From the IMG/VR virus record IMGVR_UViG_3300034103_000257, positions 1-30,984 of that record: a stretch of 30,984 nucleotides of DNA. One strand, written 5' to 3'. The DNA comes from a virus. Positions 13,782-22,378 of this stretch are shown one piece after another (within the stretch, counting starts at the first letter, position 1; each line of letters opens with the position of its first letter). The translations under genes were made by a program, and so were the position numbers. Below the pieces are notes generated by a model. It had not been told where the DNA came from, ran no database searches, and worked only from the letters and a program-made list of their open reading frames with translations.

Positions 13782-15321
13782 TCTCTGCAAAGAGGGGCAG
13801 GCCAAGTACGAGCGGGTGGTGCACTTCTTCGAGAAGATCTTGCGCCACAGCAAGGGGCAGAACGCCGGCAAGCCGTTCACGCTTCTGCCGTGGCAGCACC
13901 ACGTGATGCGAGAGCTCTTCGGCCGGCTGAACCCAGACGAGTTGCGGCAGCACCGCGTCGGGTACATCGAGCTTCCGAAGAAGCAGGGCAAGTCCACCAC
14001 GCTGGCCGGCATCGCTCTCTACATGACCGCCTTCGACTCCGAGCCGGGGGCGGAAGTCTATGGTGCGGCCTGCGACCGCGAGCAGGCTGGCATCATCTAC
14101 CGGGAAGCGGCGTCGATGGTGCGGGCTTCGCCGGCATTGTCTCGCCACCTTGAGGTGATCGACAGCCGCAAGACGATCGTGCACAAGGCCAGCAACTCGT
14201 TCTACCGGGTGCTCTCAGCCGACGCGTTCCGTGCGGAAGGGCTGAACATTCACGCCCTGCTCTTTGACGAGTTGCACGCCCAGCGGGACCGGCGATTGTG
14301 GGACGCCCTGCGATACGGCGGTGCGGCTCGCCGGCAGCCGCTCATCCTGTCGATCACCACGGCAGGCTACGACCGCAAGTCGATTTGCTGGGAGCAGCAC
14401 GCATACGCCGAGCGGTGCATTGCCGATCCCGGCGTGGACCCGGCATTCTTCGGGTGCATCTACGCAGCCTCGCCCGAGGACGATTGGAAGGACTCCAAGA
14501 CGTGGCACAAGGCCAACCCGTCATTGGGCGAGACGATCACGGTGGAGTCATTCGCCGCCGATGCCCGAGAGGCCGAGCAGTCACCGTCGAAGCTCAATAG
14601 CTTTTTGCGATACAGACTCAACGTCTGGACTACCCAGGACGTGCGGTGGCTCTCGCCCGACAACTGGGCCAAGTGCGGCAAGCCGCTGTCTGGCGATCTC
14701 GAGCAGCGTGAGTGGTACGCCGGGCTCGACCTTGCGACCACCTATGACTTGTCGGCCCTGGTGCTGGTGAGCCAGGCAGATGATGGCACCTTCGACGTGC
14801 TGCCGTTCTTCTGGGTTCCGCAGGAGAACGCTGCCGAGCGGACGCAGCGTGACAAGGTGGACTACATCGGGTGGATTCGTGACGGGTACATCAGGGCCAC
14901 GGATGGCAACGTCACCGACTACGACGTAATCCGCCGCGACATCGTCGAGCTATCACAGAAGTTCAATATCCGGCAGGTGGGAATCGACCGCTGGAACGCC
15001 ACTCAACTCGCTACCCAACTGCAAGGGGAAGGCGTGAATGTGACAGGCTTTGGACAGGGCTATGGCTCCATGAGTAGCCCAAGCAAGCAGCTGGAGAACC
15101 TCGTGCTCTCGGAGAAGATCCGCCACGGGAATCATCCGGTGCTGTCGTGGATGGCTGGCAATGTGGCAGTGCAGACCGACCACCAGGGCAACATTAAGCC
15201 GAGCAAGGCCAAGAGCACGGAACGCATCGACGGCATCGTCTCGCTGGTGATGGGCCTCGGGCTGCACGCCGTAGCGACTGCGAAACCAGCCGAGCAGAAC
15301 TGGGACATCATCACCCTATGA
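13720..15321 (+). CDS. terL: Terminase large subunit
   Basis: A 533-residue packaging ATPase/nuclease. Residues about 50-250 hold the ATPase: LPWQ near 56-59, Walker A LPKKQGKST (85-93), Walker B ALLFDELH (179-186) and the coupling motif SITTAG (211-216). The C-terminal nuclease begins at WYAGLDLATTYDLSALV (332-348), with Asp337 as the first metal-binding acid, and further acids appear in GIDRWNATQ and RIDGIVSLVMGLG. This matches the Terminase_1 type of HK97-like phages. It cuts concatemers and pumps DNA into the prohead. The start is GTG at 13720 with AGGA upstream, inside the small subunit gene. It ends in ATGA with the portal gene. Confidence 0.96.
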   Translation: MARKKSQPTKSKSSSSSTVPDLCKEGQAKYERVVHFFEKILRHSKGQNAGKPFTLLPWQHHVMRELFGRLNPDELRQHRVGYIELPKKQGKSTTLAGIALYMTAFDSEPGAEVYGAACDREQAGIIYREAASMVRASPALSRHLEVIDSRKTIVHKASNSFYRVLSADAFRAEGLNIHALLFDELHAQRDRRLWDALRYGGAARRQPLILSITTAGYDRKSICWEQHAYAERCIADPGVDPAFFGCIYAASPEDDWKDSKTWHKANPSLGETITVESFAADAREAEQSPSKLNSFLRYRLNVWTTQDVRWLSPDNWAKCGKPLSGDLEQREWYAGLDLATTYDLSALVLVSQADDGTFDVLPFFWVPQENAAERTQRDKVDYIGWIRDGYIRATDGNVTDYDVIRRDIVELSQKFNIRQVGIDRWNATQLATQLQGEGVNVTGFGQGYGSMSSPSKQLENLVLSEKIRHGNHPVLSWMAGNVAVQTDHQGNIKPSKAKSTERIDGIVSLVMGLGLHAVATAKPAEQNWDIITL

Positions 15322-16826
15322 ACGAAAACGCCGTCGCCGACTACAAGATGTTCGACCTGCGTGGCATCGACTGGCCCGAGGTTTCTTCCAGCCGTACGCC
15401 GTCTGGCGTTCGCGTCAACGCCGACAACTCGATGGCGTGCTCGGCATACACGGCCTGCATCCGGGTGATCTCTGACGCCGTCTCGGCTCTTCCGCTCCAC
15501 GTCTTCGAGCGGCTCGCCAATGGTGGCAAGCAGAAGGCCACGAGCCATCCCGTGTATCGCCTGCTGCACATGCAGCCCAACCCGTGGCAGACGGCCCAAG
15601 AGTTTCGGGATTGGATGACGGGCATGTACCTCCACTACGGTGCGAGCTACGCCGAGATCCGCCCAGGTGCTCGCGGTGCCGTCTCGGAACTGTGGCCGCT
15701 GCACTCGTCTCGGATGGAAGCCGAGCGGTTGGAAGACGGCACGCTGCGGTATCGCTACCGCGAGCCGAGCGGCCGGCAGACGGTCTACAGCCAAGAGCAG
15801 ATATTCGCCCTGCGGTTCACGACCGAGGACGGCATCAAGGCGATCCCGACGTACAAGATCTTTCAGAACGCCATCGGGCTGGCCCAGGCGTTGGAGGCCC
15901 ACGGGTCCACCTACTTCGGCAACGCTGCCCGGCCGGGCATCGTGCTGGAGAGTGACAACCCGATTCCGGCCGAGGCAGCCGAGCGTCTGCGTGAGCAGTG
16001 GGAGCGGATGCACCGTGGGCCGGATCGAGCACACCGCACGGCGGTGCTGCCGAATGGCGTGAAGGCTCACGAACTCAGCGGCAGCAACGAGGCGGCCCAG
16101 TTCCTTGAGACGCGGCAGTATCAGGTGATCGAGATTTGCCGTGCGTTTCGCGTTCCTCCACACATGATCCAGAGCCTGGAACGCAGTACATACAGCAACA
16201 TAGAGGTGCAAGGCACCGAGTTTGTGCAGCACTGCCTGCTGCCGCATCTCAAGCGGTGGGAAGCCGCGATCAGCCGTGACCTGATCGTGGACGACGAGCG
16301 GTACTTCGCCGAGCACAGCGTGAGTGGCCTACTGCGTGGCGACCACGCGAGCCGGTCTGCCTACTACGTCTCGGCTCTGCAAAACGGCTGGATGACGATC
16401 AACGAGATCCGCGAGCTTGAGAACCTCAACCCAATCGGGCCGGAGGGTGACAAGCACTTCGTGCAGCTGAACATGACAACGCTGGACGCTATCGGTACCA
16501 GTTCGCCCGATGCTAGCGAGCCCATGGATGGCACGGCCGAAGATGATGCGGAAGACTATGCAACCTCAACCAGCGAAGGCGTGGACATGGAAGCGGCCAC
16601 GGACTTGCAGCAGCAAGCCCTGAACGGAGCACAGGTTTCCTCGCTGCTTGAGATCATCGCTGGTCTTTCGTCTGGCCTGCTCACTGGCGAAGGAGCAAAG
16701 GCACTGATTCAAGGCGCGTTCCCGACAATGCCCGAGGCCACCGTGGACAGCATCATCGCGGGCGTGAACGAAGGCGTCATTCCAGTACAGACTCAACCGA
16801 CCGGAGGAAACACAAATGGAAATTGA
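15318..16826 (+). CDS. Portal protein, HK97 type
   Basis: A 502-residue protein with the portal core: MACSAYTACIRVISDAVSAL (39-58), PNPWQTAQEFRDWM (87-100), then YGASYAEI, and about 185-300 with QVIEICRAFRVPPHMIQ and HCLLPHLKRWEAAIS. It forms the dodecameric DNA channel and the head-tail vertex. Beyond about residue 395 there is an acidic linker followed by a helical C-terminal extension (LLEIIAGLSSGLLTGEGAKA), longer than in HK97 itself. It overlaps the terminase stop by four bases and the protease start by eleven. Confidence 0.95.
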   Translation: MNENAVADYKMFDLRGIDWPEVSSSRTPSGVRVNADNSMACSAYTACIRVISDAVSALPLHVFERLANGGKQKATSHPVYRLLHMQPNPWQTAQEFRDWMTGMYLHYGASYAEIRPGARGAVSELWPLHSSRMEAERLEDGTLRYRYREPSGRQTVYSQEQIFALRFTTEDGIKAIPTYKIFQNAIGLAQALEAHGSTYFGNAARPGIVLESDNPIPAEAAERLREQWERMHRGPDRAHRTAVLPNGVKAHELSGSNEAAQFLETRQYQVIEICRAFRVPPHMIQSLERSTYSNIEVQGTEFVQHCLLPHLKRWEAAISRDLIVDDERYFAEHSVSGLLRGDHASRSAYYVSALQNGWMTINEIRELENLNPIGPEGDKHFVQLNMTTLDAIGTSSPDASEPMDGTAEDDAEDYATSTSEGVDMEAATDLQQQALNGAQVSSLLEIIAGLSSGLLTGEGAKALIQGAFPTMPEATVDSIIAGVNEGVIPVQTQPTGGNTNGN

Positions 16827-17454
16827 ACGCCGCGACTACGAACTGGCGGACGCCGACGAGCTCGTCGTGGAAACCCGCTCAGACGGCCGTGCCGCCATCG
16901 TCGGATACGCCGCCGTCTACAACCGGCTAAGCCTCGACCTTGGCGGATTCAGGGAAGAGATTCTTCCCGGTGCGTTCGACCGCATCCTGTCTAAGCGAGG
17001 CAAGGACGTGGTGGCGTTGTTCAACCACGACTCCAACATCGTGCTGGGCCGTTCCTCGTCTGGCACGCTGGAACTCTCTAGCGACGAGAAGGGGCTGAAG
17101 TACGTGGTGACGCCGCCCGTGAGCCGGGCCGACGTGCTCGAGCTCATCCAGCGGCGCGACGTGCGTGGCTCGTCGTTCGCCTTCACGGTGGAGCCCAAGA
17201 ATGAATCCTTCCGCACTGGCGAGGACGGCAAGGCCATCCGCCAGATCCGCGAGGTATCGGGCCTCTACGACGTGGGGCCTGTGCTGAACCCGGCCTACCC
17301 TTCCACGTCTGCATCCGTGGCCATGCGTTCGTACGAAGCCTGGCTGGCAACGCAGACGCAGCCCGAGCCCGAGGCTGTGGCCGCTGAGATCGTGAAGCGT
17401 TCGCTGGTCCGTGACGCCGCTGCGGCGTGGGCTCTGAGGCTTCGCCGTGTCTGA
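16816..17454 (+). CDS. HK97-family prohead protease
   Basis: A 212-residue serine protease that clears the capsid delta domain during maturation. His71 in ALFNHD (67-72), Ser119 or Ser120 in RGSSFAF (117-123) and Glu146 in RQIREVSGLYDVGPV (142-156) align with the His, Ser and Glu of HK97 gp4. The NPAYPSTSASV ending of the domain is also conserved. Residues about 170-212 are a helical tail of unknown role. GGAGGAAAC before the ATG at 16816 is a strong ribosome binding site. Confidence 0.95.
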   Translation: MEIERRDYELADADELVVETRSDGRAAIVGYAAVYNRLSLDLGGFREEILPGAFDRILSKRGKDVVALFNHDSNIVLGRSSSGTLELSSDEKGLKYVVTPPVSRADVLELIQRRDVRGSSFAFTVEPKNESFRTGEDGKAIRQIREVSGLYDVGPVLNPAYPSTSASVAMRSYEAWLATQTQPEPEAVAAEIVKRSLVRDAAAAWALRLRRV

Positions 17455-17617
17455 AGCACGCTGCACCTGCGGCGAAAAACTCCGGTGCCGATCCAGCCGT
17501 CCATGTGGCGACGAACGGCAGCGGTATCTGCGTTGCCCGAGGTGCGGGGCTCGCGCGGTGGCGTTTGTGAAAACAACAGTTTCGCAAGTGCGTTTCTGCA
17601 AGGCACCCCGCCCGTAG
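17447..17617 (+). CDS. Short zinc-ribbon protein between protease and capsid genes
   Basis: A 56-residue frame starting at GTG 17447, overlapping the protease stop by eight bases. It reads MSEARCTCGEKLRCRSSRPC, then GDERQRYLRCPRCGARAVAF, then a basic end with one more Cys. Seven cysteines, with CTC-GEKLRC and the CPRCG pair (30-34) look like a zinc ribbon of the kind found in small phage proteins and Com-like regulators. It is shorter than usual cutoffs and would be missed by automatic annotation. Possible roles are translational control or a minor capsid factor. Confidence 0.65.
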   Translation: MSEARCTCGEKLRCRSSRPCGDERQRYLRCPRCGARAVAFVKTTVSQVRFCKAPRP

Positions 17618-17666
17618 TGGCACTGTGGACTCCATCGGCAATACCGCCGCAGGAGTCTCACCGAAC

Positions 17667-18980
17667 ATGGACAATCTCAAGCGCCTTCAGGACGAAGCGG
17701 CAACCCTTGCCAACCGGATCGACGCCGTGCGTGCGATCGAGGCCGAAGACACGACCGCCCGCGATGTCGAGTTGATCGACCTCAACAAGCGTGCCGACGA
17801 ACTCACCGCCAAGATCGACTTCGAGAAGAAGGTGGTCGAGTCGGCCAAGAATCTCCGCAGCGTGGTTGATCGCTGCTCGCCGGCCCCCGAGGCCACTGAG
17901 GAGCGGAGCGAGAAGGTCCGCATCGAAGCGGTCCCGTTCTCGGGTCGGCTCCGTGCGTTTGAAAACGCCAAGGACGCCTACTCAGTGGGCATGTGGTTCA
18001 AGGCCAAGAGCGGCGATGTCGACGCGAAGCGGTGGTGCCAAGACCACGGCGTCGAGTCTCGCGCCCAGGGTTCGACCGGCAGCACCACGGGTGCGGCCTT
18101 CGTGCCCGACGTTCTCTCCTCGACCGTCATCCGGCTCGTGGACCAGTACTCGGCCTTCGCTCAGAACGCCACCAACGTGGTGATGCCGAGCGACGTGCTG
18201 CTGTTCCCGCGTCGGACTGCCGGCGCTACGGCGCACTGGATCAACGAGAACGCCGCCATTACCGCCAGCGACCCGACCTCGAACCAGGTCACGCTGACGG
18301 CGAAGAAGGTCACGGGTGCGGTGACGATTGCGAGCGAGCTCCTGCAGGACTCCATCGTGTCGATCGCCGACTGGATCGCTGCCGAGCTCGCCCTGACGCT
18401 CAGCAACGCCGTGGAAGAGGCTGCGTGGAGCGGCAACCCCAGCAACGCCCCAGCGGTTGCCGGGCTCGTCACGACTTACACGGGTGGCCTGCTGGCGGCG
18501 TCTGCTGCCACCTACGCCGCCTCGCTCGTGACGGCTGCCGGTGACACGCCCGACGAGGTGACGAAGGCCAACCTCCTGGCGATGATGGCCAGGGTTCCGC
18601 AGCACTCGCGTGCGGGTGCCAAGTGGTTCTGCTCGCCGTTCTTCTTCGCGGCGTGCATGCAGAACCTCGACCTCGCCCAGGGCGGGTCGGTGGGTTTGTC
18701 GCAGGGCATGGGTCCGACGTTCCTCGGCTCGGAAGTGGTCCTCACCGACCGCCTGCCGGCCGGTGCGGACTCGACGGGTGCCATCATGGCGCTGTACGGC
18801 AACATGGCCAACAGCTCCTACTACGGCATCCGCCAGGCCATCGAGATCGCGTCCAGCGATCAGGTGAACTTCCTGTCGGATCAGACCGTGATCCGTGCGG
18901 TGGCTCGCGTGGCCATCACGCACGCCAACCTGGGCACCGACACCGTCGCCGGCCCGATGATCGGCCTGGTGGGTGCGTGA
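17667..18980 (+). CDS. Major capsid protein, HK97 fold
   Basis: A 437-residue protein. Residues 1-85 form a charged coiled-coil delta domain (LKRLQDEAATLANRIDAVRA and ELTAKIDFEKKVVESAKN) that is expected to be removed by the prohead protease. The capsid domain follows from about residue 100: TTGAAFVPDVLSSTVIRLV, LLFPRRTAGATAHWINENAA, VTGAVTIASELLQDS, then ALTLSNAVEEAAWSGN and the C-terminal FLSDQTVIRAVARVAI, all matching HK97-type major capsid proteins. I chose ATG 17667 (AGGAG about 11 bases upstream); an in-frame GTG at 17625 is possible. An intrinsic terminator follows directly. Confidence 0.96.
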   Translation: MDNLKRLQDEAATLANRIDAVRAIEAEDTTARDVELIDLNKRADELTAKIDFEKKVVESAKNLRSVVDRCSPAPEATEERSEKVRIEAVPFSGRLRAFENAKDAYSVGMWFKAKSGDVDAKRWCQDHGVESRAQGSTGSTTGAAFVPDVLSSTVIRLVDQYSAFAQNATNVVMPSDVLLFPRRTAGATAHWINENAAITASDPTSNQVTLTAKKVTGAVTIASELLQDSIVSIADWIAAELALTLSNAVEEAAWSGNPSNAPAVAGLVTTYTGGLLAASAATYAASLVTAAGDTPDEVTKANLLAMMARVPQHSRAGAKWFCSPFFFAACMQNLDLAQGGSVGLSQGMGPTFLGSEVVLTDRLPAGADSTGAIMALYGNMANSSYYGIRQAIEIASSDQVNFLSDQTVIRAVARVAITHANLGTDTVAGPMIGLVGA

Positions 18981-19011
18981 GCCTGACGGCTTGACGTGAA
19001 GTGCAAACTGG

Positions 19012-19050
19012 GCGGGCCGCTCCACAACGGGGCGGCCCGCTCTCTTTTGT
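19012..19050 (+). terminator. Rho-independent terminator after the capsid gene
   Basis: GCGGGCCGC (19012-19020) pairs perfectly with GCGGCCCGC (19032-19040), extended by TCC/GGG pairing, with the loop ACAAC (19024-19028), and is followed by TCTCTTTTGTTG. It is a strong intrinsic terminator 30 bases after the major capsid stop. Partial read-through would set a high capsid to tail-gene ratio. Confidence 0.85.
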
Positions 19051-19060
19051 TGAGGCACGC

Positions 19061-19795
19061 ATGCTGGTCAAGGTCGGCGGCACGGAAGTTGACATCCGTG
19101 TGGAAGCCATCCTGTCGATGCCGAGGTTGAGTTTTACGGCCAACCATTTCGCCTGGGCTCAGGCACTCATGCCGCTCGGCATTCGCCCCACAATGGGCAC
19201 TGGTGCGTTCTGGAGCCAGGTGAACACCCGCGTGATGGAACAGTTCATTGACAAGGCCGAATACCTGCTGGCCATCGACTACGACACGTTTTTCACGAAG
19301 GAAGACATCGAGCACCTCTTCGCCCTGGCGATGACCTTCCAGTGCGACGCCATCACGGGCCTGCAGACGAAACGGGAAGACGGCCGCCCGATGCTCACGC
19401 TGAAAGGCATGCTGGACAACCCGCCGCCAGACGGCAGCACCAAGGTGGATAAGGCGTGGTTTGCCGAGCCGGTGCAGGAAGTGGACTCGGCCCACTTCGG
19501 ACTGACGGTCATTTCCACGGCCGCACTCAAGCGGTGCAAGAAGCCGTGGTTCTGGAGCAAGCCCGGCCCGGACGGATCGTGGCATGAAGGCCGCGTCGAT
19601 GACGATATTTGGTTCTGGAAGAACTGGCGAGAGAGCGGCAACAAGGTCTACGTTTCGCCCCGCGTCGTGCTAGGCCACGGCGAGTATGTGGTGACGTGGC
19701 CCGGCAAGAATCTCAGCAGCCCTGTTTTCCAGTGGGCCACAGAGTTCACGAACACGCTGAAACGCCCCGAGTCTGCATGGAGTGTCCCCCAATGA
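19061..19795 (+). CDS. Second GT-A type glycosyltransferase, linked to capsid
   Basis: A 244-residue protein. MLVKVGGTEVDIRV opens it; then MPRLSFTANHFAWAQAL, and YLLAIDYDTFFTKEDIEHL (68-86) with DYD at 73-75 as the nucleotide-sugar/metal DxD motif. The central region (AITGLQTKREDGRPML, DSAHFGLTVISTAAL) and DIWFWKNWRESGNKVYV near the C-terminus follow GT-A/GT2-like enzymes. It lies directly after the capsid terminator and just before head-completion genes, an odd place for a sugar transferase. Its acceptor could be a capsid or tail protein. It has no membrane segment. GAGG lies five bases before the ATG. Confidence 0.75.
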   Translation: MLVKVGGTEVDIRVEAILSMPRLSFTANHFAWAQALMPLGIRPTMGTGAFWSQVNTRVMEQFIDKAEYLLAIDYDTFFTKEDIEHLFALAMTFQCDAITGLQTKREDGRPMLTLKGMLDNPPPDGSTKVDKAWFAEPVQEVDSAHFGLTVISTAALKRCKKPWFWSKPGPDGSWHEGRVDDDIWFWKNWRESGNKVYVSPRVVLGHGEYVVTWPGKNLSSPVFQWATEFTNTLKRPESAWSVPQ

Positions 19796-20031
19796 AGAAA
19801 ATCACATTTACCCGTGCGTGGCGTGCCTACCGCAAGGGGCAGTCGGTAGAGATGACGGGCGGGCTGGCGACGCAGCTGGTGGCCCAGGGCGTGGCCATCG
19901 AAGACCGGCAGCAGGATCTGATCGAGACGGCCGCCATCGAGCACGACGCCGAGACGGCAGACGCCACGCCCAGGAGACGAGGACGCCGTGCAATACAGAA
20001 GCCTGACTCGTCAGACGCCGCCAGCGGTTGA
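19792..20031 (+). CDS. Small head-region protein
   Basis: A 79-residue protein starting in an ATGA overlap with the glycosyltransferase. It begins with a short SH3-like pattern (ITFTRAWRAYRKGQSVEMTG, then LATQLVAQGVA), typical of small phage proteins that lie between capsid and connector genes, and ends in a basic tail. It overlaps the following gene by 44 bases. Function not established. Confidence 0.65.
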   Translation: MKKITFTRAWRAYRKGQSVEMTGGLATQLVAQGVAIEDRQQDLIETAAIEHDAETADATPRRRGRRAIQKPDSSDAASG

Positions 20032-20602
20032 GCCCGTTACGCTCGCCGAGGCTAAGGCCCACCTGCGGGTCGATACCAGCGACGATGACACCTACATCGG
20101 CACGCTGATTGCTGCGGCCCGTGAGTGGTGCGAAGAGTATCTTGACCGCACGCTAGTGCATACGCAGTGGTTGGTGCGGTTCGACACGTTCCCGCCGGAC
20201 GGGACGCACGACATCGAACTGCCACGCCCGCCAATGGCTGCCGCTGGCACGGCCACGGCGGTGGCTCTGACGTTCACGTTTGAGAACGGCACAACGTCCA
20301 CCTACTCGACGGCGAGCTACCGCGTGGACCGGGCCGGCACGCCTGGCACCGTGAAGACGCTCTACGGCCAGACGTGGCCGCCGCATCTGCGGGATGACAA
20401 CGCCATCAGCGTGACGTGGTGGGGCGGGTACGGGGCGAGCGGCACGAGTGTGCCGGCGGCGATCCGGCACGCGATCCTGATGCTGGTGGGCCACTGGTAC
20501 GAAAGCCGCCAGGCTGTGATGGCGACCGGTGCCGTGCCGCAGGAGGTGCCGTACGGCGTGCAGTCCCTGCTCGACTCGCAGCGGTGGGGGGCCTATCGGT
20601 GA
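19988..20602 (+). CDS. Head-tail connector, gp6-like
   Basis: A 204-residue protein starting with GTG. AVEPVTLAEAKAHLRVDTSD (13-32), then DTYIGTLIAAAREWCEEYLDRTL (34-56) is the characteristic opening of HK97 gp6/phiE125 gp8-type connectors. The C-terminal part (VPAAIRHAILMLVGHWYESR) is also typical. It binds the portal and forms the first ring of the neck. Confidence 0.9.
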   Translation: MQYRSLTRQTPPAVEPVTLAEAKAHLRVDTSDDDTYIGTLIAAAREWCEEYLDRTLVHTQWLVRFDTFPPDGTHDIELPRPPMAAAGTATAVALTFTFENGTTSTYSTASYRVDRAGTPGTVKTLYGQTWPPHLRDDNAISVTWWGGYGASGTSVPAAIRHAILMLVGHWYESRQAVMATGAVPQEVPYGVQSLLDSQRWGAYR

Positions 20603-20916
20603 TCGACCCAGGCAAGCTCCGCGAGCGTGTTACGGTGCAGGTCGCCAGCGGTGCCACAAACACTCTCGGCGAGACGGTCCTGTCGTGGAGCAACTCGTCA
20701 GCCGTGTGGGCGAGCGTGGAAGGCGTCTCGGCTCGTGAGGCTCTGGCGGCTGGCCAGCAAGACACCACGATCACGCACCGGGTGCGGATGCGTTATCTGC
20801 CTGGCCTGACGCAGCGCGATCGCTTTGCCTGGCGTACGCGGACGCTCAACATCGTTAGCCTGCTCGAGTACAGCAACCGCAGCGAACACGTCGCTATCTG
20901 CGAAGAGGTGACGTGA
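20599..20916 (+). CDS. Head-tail adaptor (head closure protein)
   Basis: A 105-residue protein that starts with a GTG overlapping the connector stop. IDPGKLRERVTVQVASGATN, then ETVLSWSNSSAVWASVEGVS, then EALAAGQQDTTITHRVRMRY is the standard pattern of SPP1 gp16/phage_H_T_join head closure proteins. It seals the head after packaging and accepts the tail. The longer frame upstream lies within the connector gene. Confidence 0.92.
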   Translation: MIDPGKLRERVTVQVASGATNTLGETVLSWSNSSAVWASVEGVSAREALAAGQQDTTITHRVRMRYLPGLTQRDRFAWRTRTLNIVSLLEYSNRSEHVAICEEVT

Positions 20917-21566
20917 TGGCAGGCGGCATCGAAGTCAGTGTGGAGTTCCCCGAACTGGAGGAACTGAAGGCTGCGTTCAGGTCTTTGCCGAAGAATATCT
21001 CGGCTAAGTACATGGCGGCTGCCTTGGGCCGTGCCTTGGAGCCCGGCTTTCAGATGCTCAAGACACTGACGCCGCGAGGCCCGACAGGAAACCTGAAACG
21101 GGCAATTCGTAAAAAGACCAAGCGGTACACAAAGACTGGGTCTGGCGTGGCACTTGTCGGGTATACCGCACCGCCACGCGGCAAGAAGGACGCTAAGTCA
21201 AACGAAAAAGGCTACCACCAAGGGTTTGTCGAGTTCGGCACCAAAGAGCGTCGCACTAAAGGAAACATCGCCAGCAGTTTCAAGAGAAGCGGTGCAGTGA
21301 AAGTTGTTGTCGCACGGCGATCTGGTGCGGTGACTACCAAGCCGAAGCCGCCAAAAGGCTTCGTAAAGGTAGCCAAGAAGGGATCTACCGTAGATCTCGG
21401 AAAGTTTCCGCTTGGCGGAAAGGCAGGAGTTCCGCCGGTGAAGACTGCGTTCGAGCGTACGCGGTCGCAGGTCTCGGCAAATCTCACAAAGGAGATGACT
21501 GCCGCCCTGAATAACGCCATCAAGGAAATGGCCAATCCATTCAAAGGAAGGGCTGGCGGCAAATGA
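20916..21566 (+). CDS. HK97 gp10-like tail-completion protein
   Basis: A 216-residue basic protein. EFPELEELKAAFRSLPKNIS near the N-terminus, AALGRALEPGFQMLKTLTPR and PTGNLKRAIRKKTKR are the HK97-gp10-type signatures. YHQGFVEFGTKER (about 100-112) is the conserved central motif. It is longer than HK97 gp10, with an inserted lysine-rich stretch (about 115-160). The ATG overlaps the preceding stop (TGATG); a GTG one codon earlier is possible. It joins head to tail. Confidence 0.85.
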   Translation: MAGGIEVSVEFPELEELKAAFRSLPKNISAKYMAAALGRALEPGFQMLKTLTPRGPTGNLKRAIRKKTKRYTKTGSGVALVGYTAPPRGKKDAKSNEKGYHQGFVEFGTKERRTKGNIASSFKRSGAVKVVVARRSGAVTTKPKPPKGFVKVAKKGSTVDLGKFPLGGKAGVPPVKTAFERTRSQVSANLTKEMTAALNNAIKEMANPFKGRAGGK

Positions 21567-21979
21567 GCCTCAAATCCCCAGAAGCCGTCCTCCGCACAGC
21601 CCTGGTCGGCACCACGGCCGTCACGTCGCTGGTGAGTTCACGCATCTACCCGGTGCTGGCTCCGGCGTCGGCGTCGCTGCCGTTCGTCACGTGGCGACGT
21701 TCTGGCATCCAGCGTGAGCAGACGCTCGGGCGGCCGATGGGCATGCCGCGAGTCAGCGTTGAGTACAGCATCTACGGCACGACGTACGAAGAGGCCCGCC
21801 AGGTCGCCGACGCCATGCGGCTCGTTCTGGATGGATACGGCGGAACGTCGAACAATACAGAAGTGAAGCAAACGTCGTTGGAGGACGAATCCGACGACTT
21901 TGTGCAGCTGGCTGGAGCGGATCTCCCGCCGGTCTATCAGGTGACGCAGCGGTACGACTGCTGGTGGAGCGAGGGATAA
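21563..21979 (+). CDS. Tail terminator-like protein (DUF3168)
   Basis: A 138-residue protein starting in an ATGA overlap. SPEAVLRTALVGTTAVTSLV, SRIYPVLAPASASLPFVTW and YGTTYEEARQVADAMRLVLD match DUF3168-type tail terminator proteins, and the C-terminal VYQVTQRYDCWW is also typical. It stops tail-tube growth and makes the joint to the neck. Confidence 0.87.
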   Translation: MSLKSPEAVLRTALVGTTAVTSLVSSRIYPVLAPASASLPFVTWRRSGIQREQTLGRPMGMPRVSVEYSIYGTTYEEARQVADAMRLVLDGYGGTSNNTEVKQTSLEDESDDFVQLAGADLPPVYQVTQRYDCWWSEG

Positions 21980-21982
21980 AGC

Positions 21983-22360
21983 ATGCCATACACGCCCCAT
22001 GATTCGAGCGGCACGACCTTCACGTTTGCAGGCACCGTCTACACCGTCACGAGCATCACCTACTCAATCACGGACAACGCTGCCACCGATCAGATCGACG
22101 TGTCACACCTGGGCCAGACCACCGGGGCGACCGTGCTGACGATGAGCCGCCCGCTCAAGGGCTCTGCTGGTGACACCGGCAAGGAAGTCTCTGTCGAGTA
22201 CCTGGCTGCGTCCGGCACGCCGGTTGCCCAGGGTGCCACTGGAACGCTCGCCATCACTGGCGGGATCACGCTGAGCGTGACCGCCACGTGCAAGTCTTCC
22301 AGCGTCACGCTGACGGTCAACGACGCCGTGCGTGGTTCCGCTTCCTTCCAGGTGCCGTAG
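21983..22360 (+). CDS. Putative tail tube-like protein
   Basis: A 125-residue protein composed of short strands rich in Thr, Ser and Gly (TFTFAGTVYTVTSITYSI, GTLAITGGITLSVTATCK, SSVTLTVNDAVRGSASFQVP). Its place between the tail terminator and the tail-assembly chaperone genes is where the major tail tube gene normally lies. The adjacent gene has a similar size and make-up, so one of them may be the tube and the other a variant or decoration. Confidence 0.65.
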   Translation: MPYTPHDSSGTTFTFAGTVYTVTSITYSITDNAATDQIDVSHLGQTTGATVLTMSRPLKGSAGDTGKEVSVEYLAASGTPVAQGATGTLAITGGITLSVTATCKSSSVTLTVNDAVRGSASFQVP

Positions 22361-22378
22361 TCGCACGGAGGCTTACCC

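Noticed and set aside
15132-16316. Reverse-strand frame of 394 codons opposite portal and terminase genes
   Set aside because: Shadow of the highly conserved portal and terminase coding sequence, with no recognisable domain or start signal.
17982-19058. Reverse-strand frame of 358 codons opposite the capsid gene
   Set aside because: Covers the capsid gene and its terminator and shows no protein-like features.
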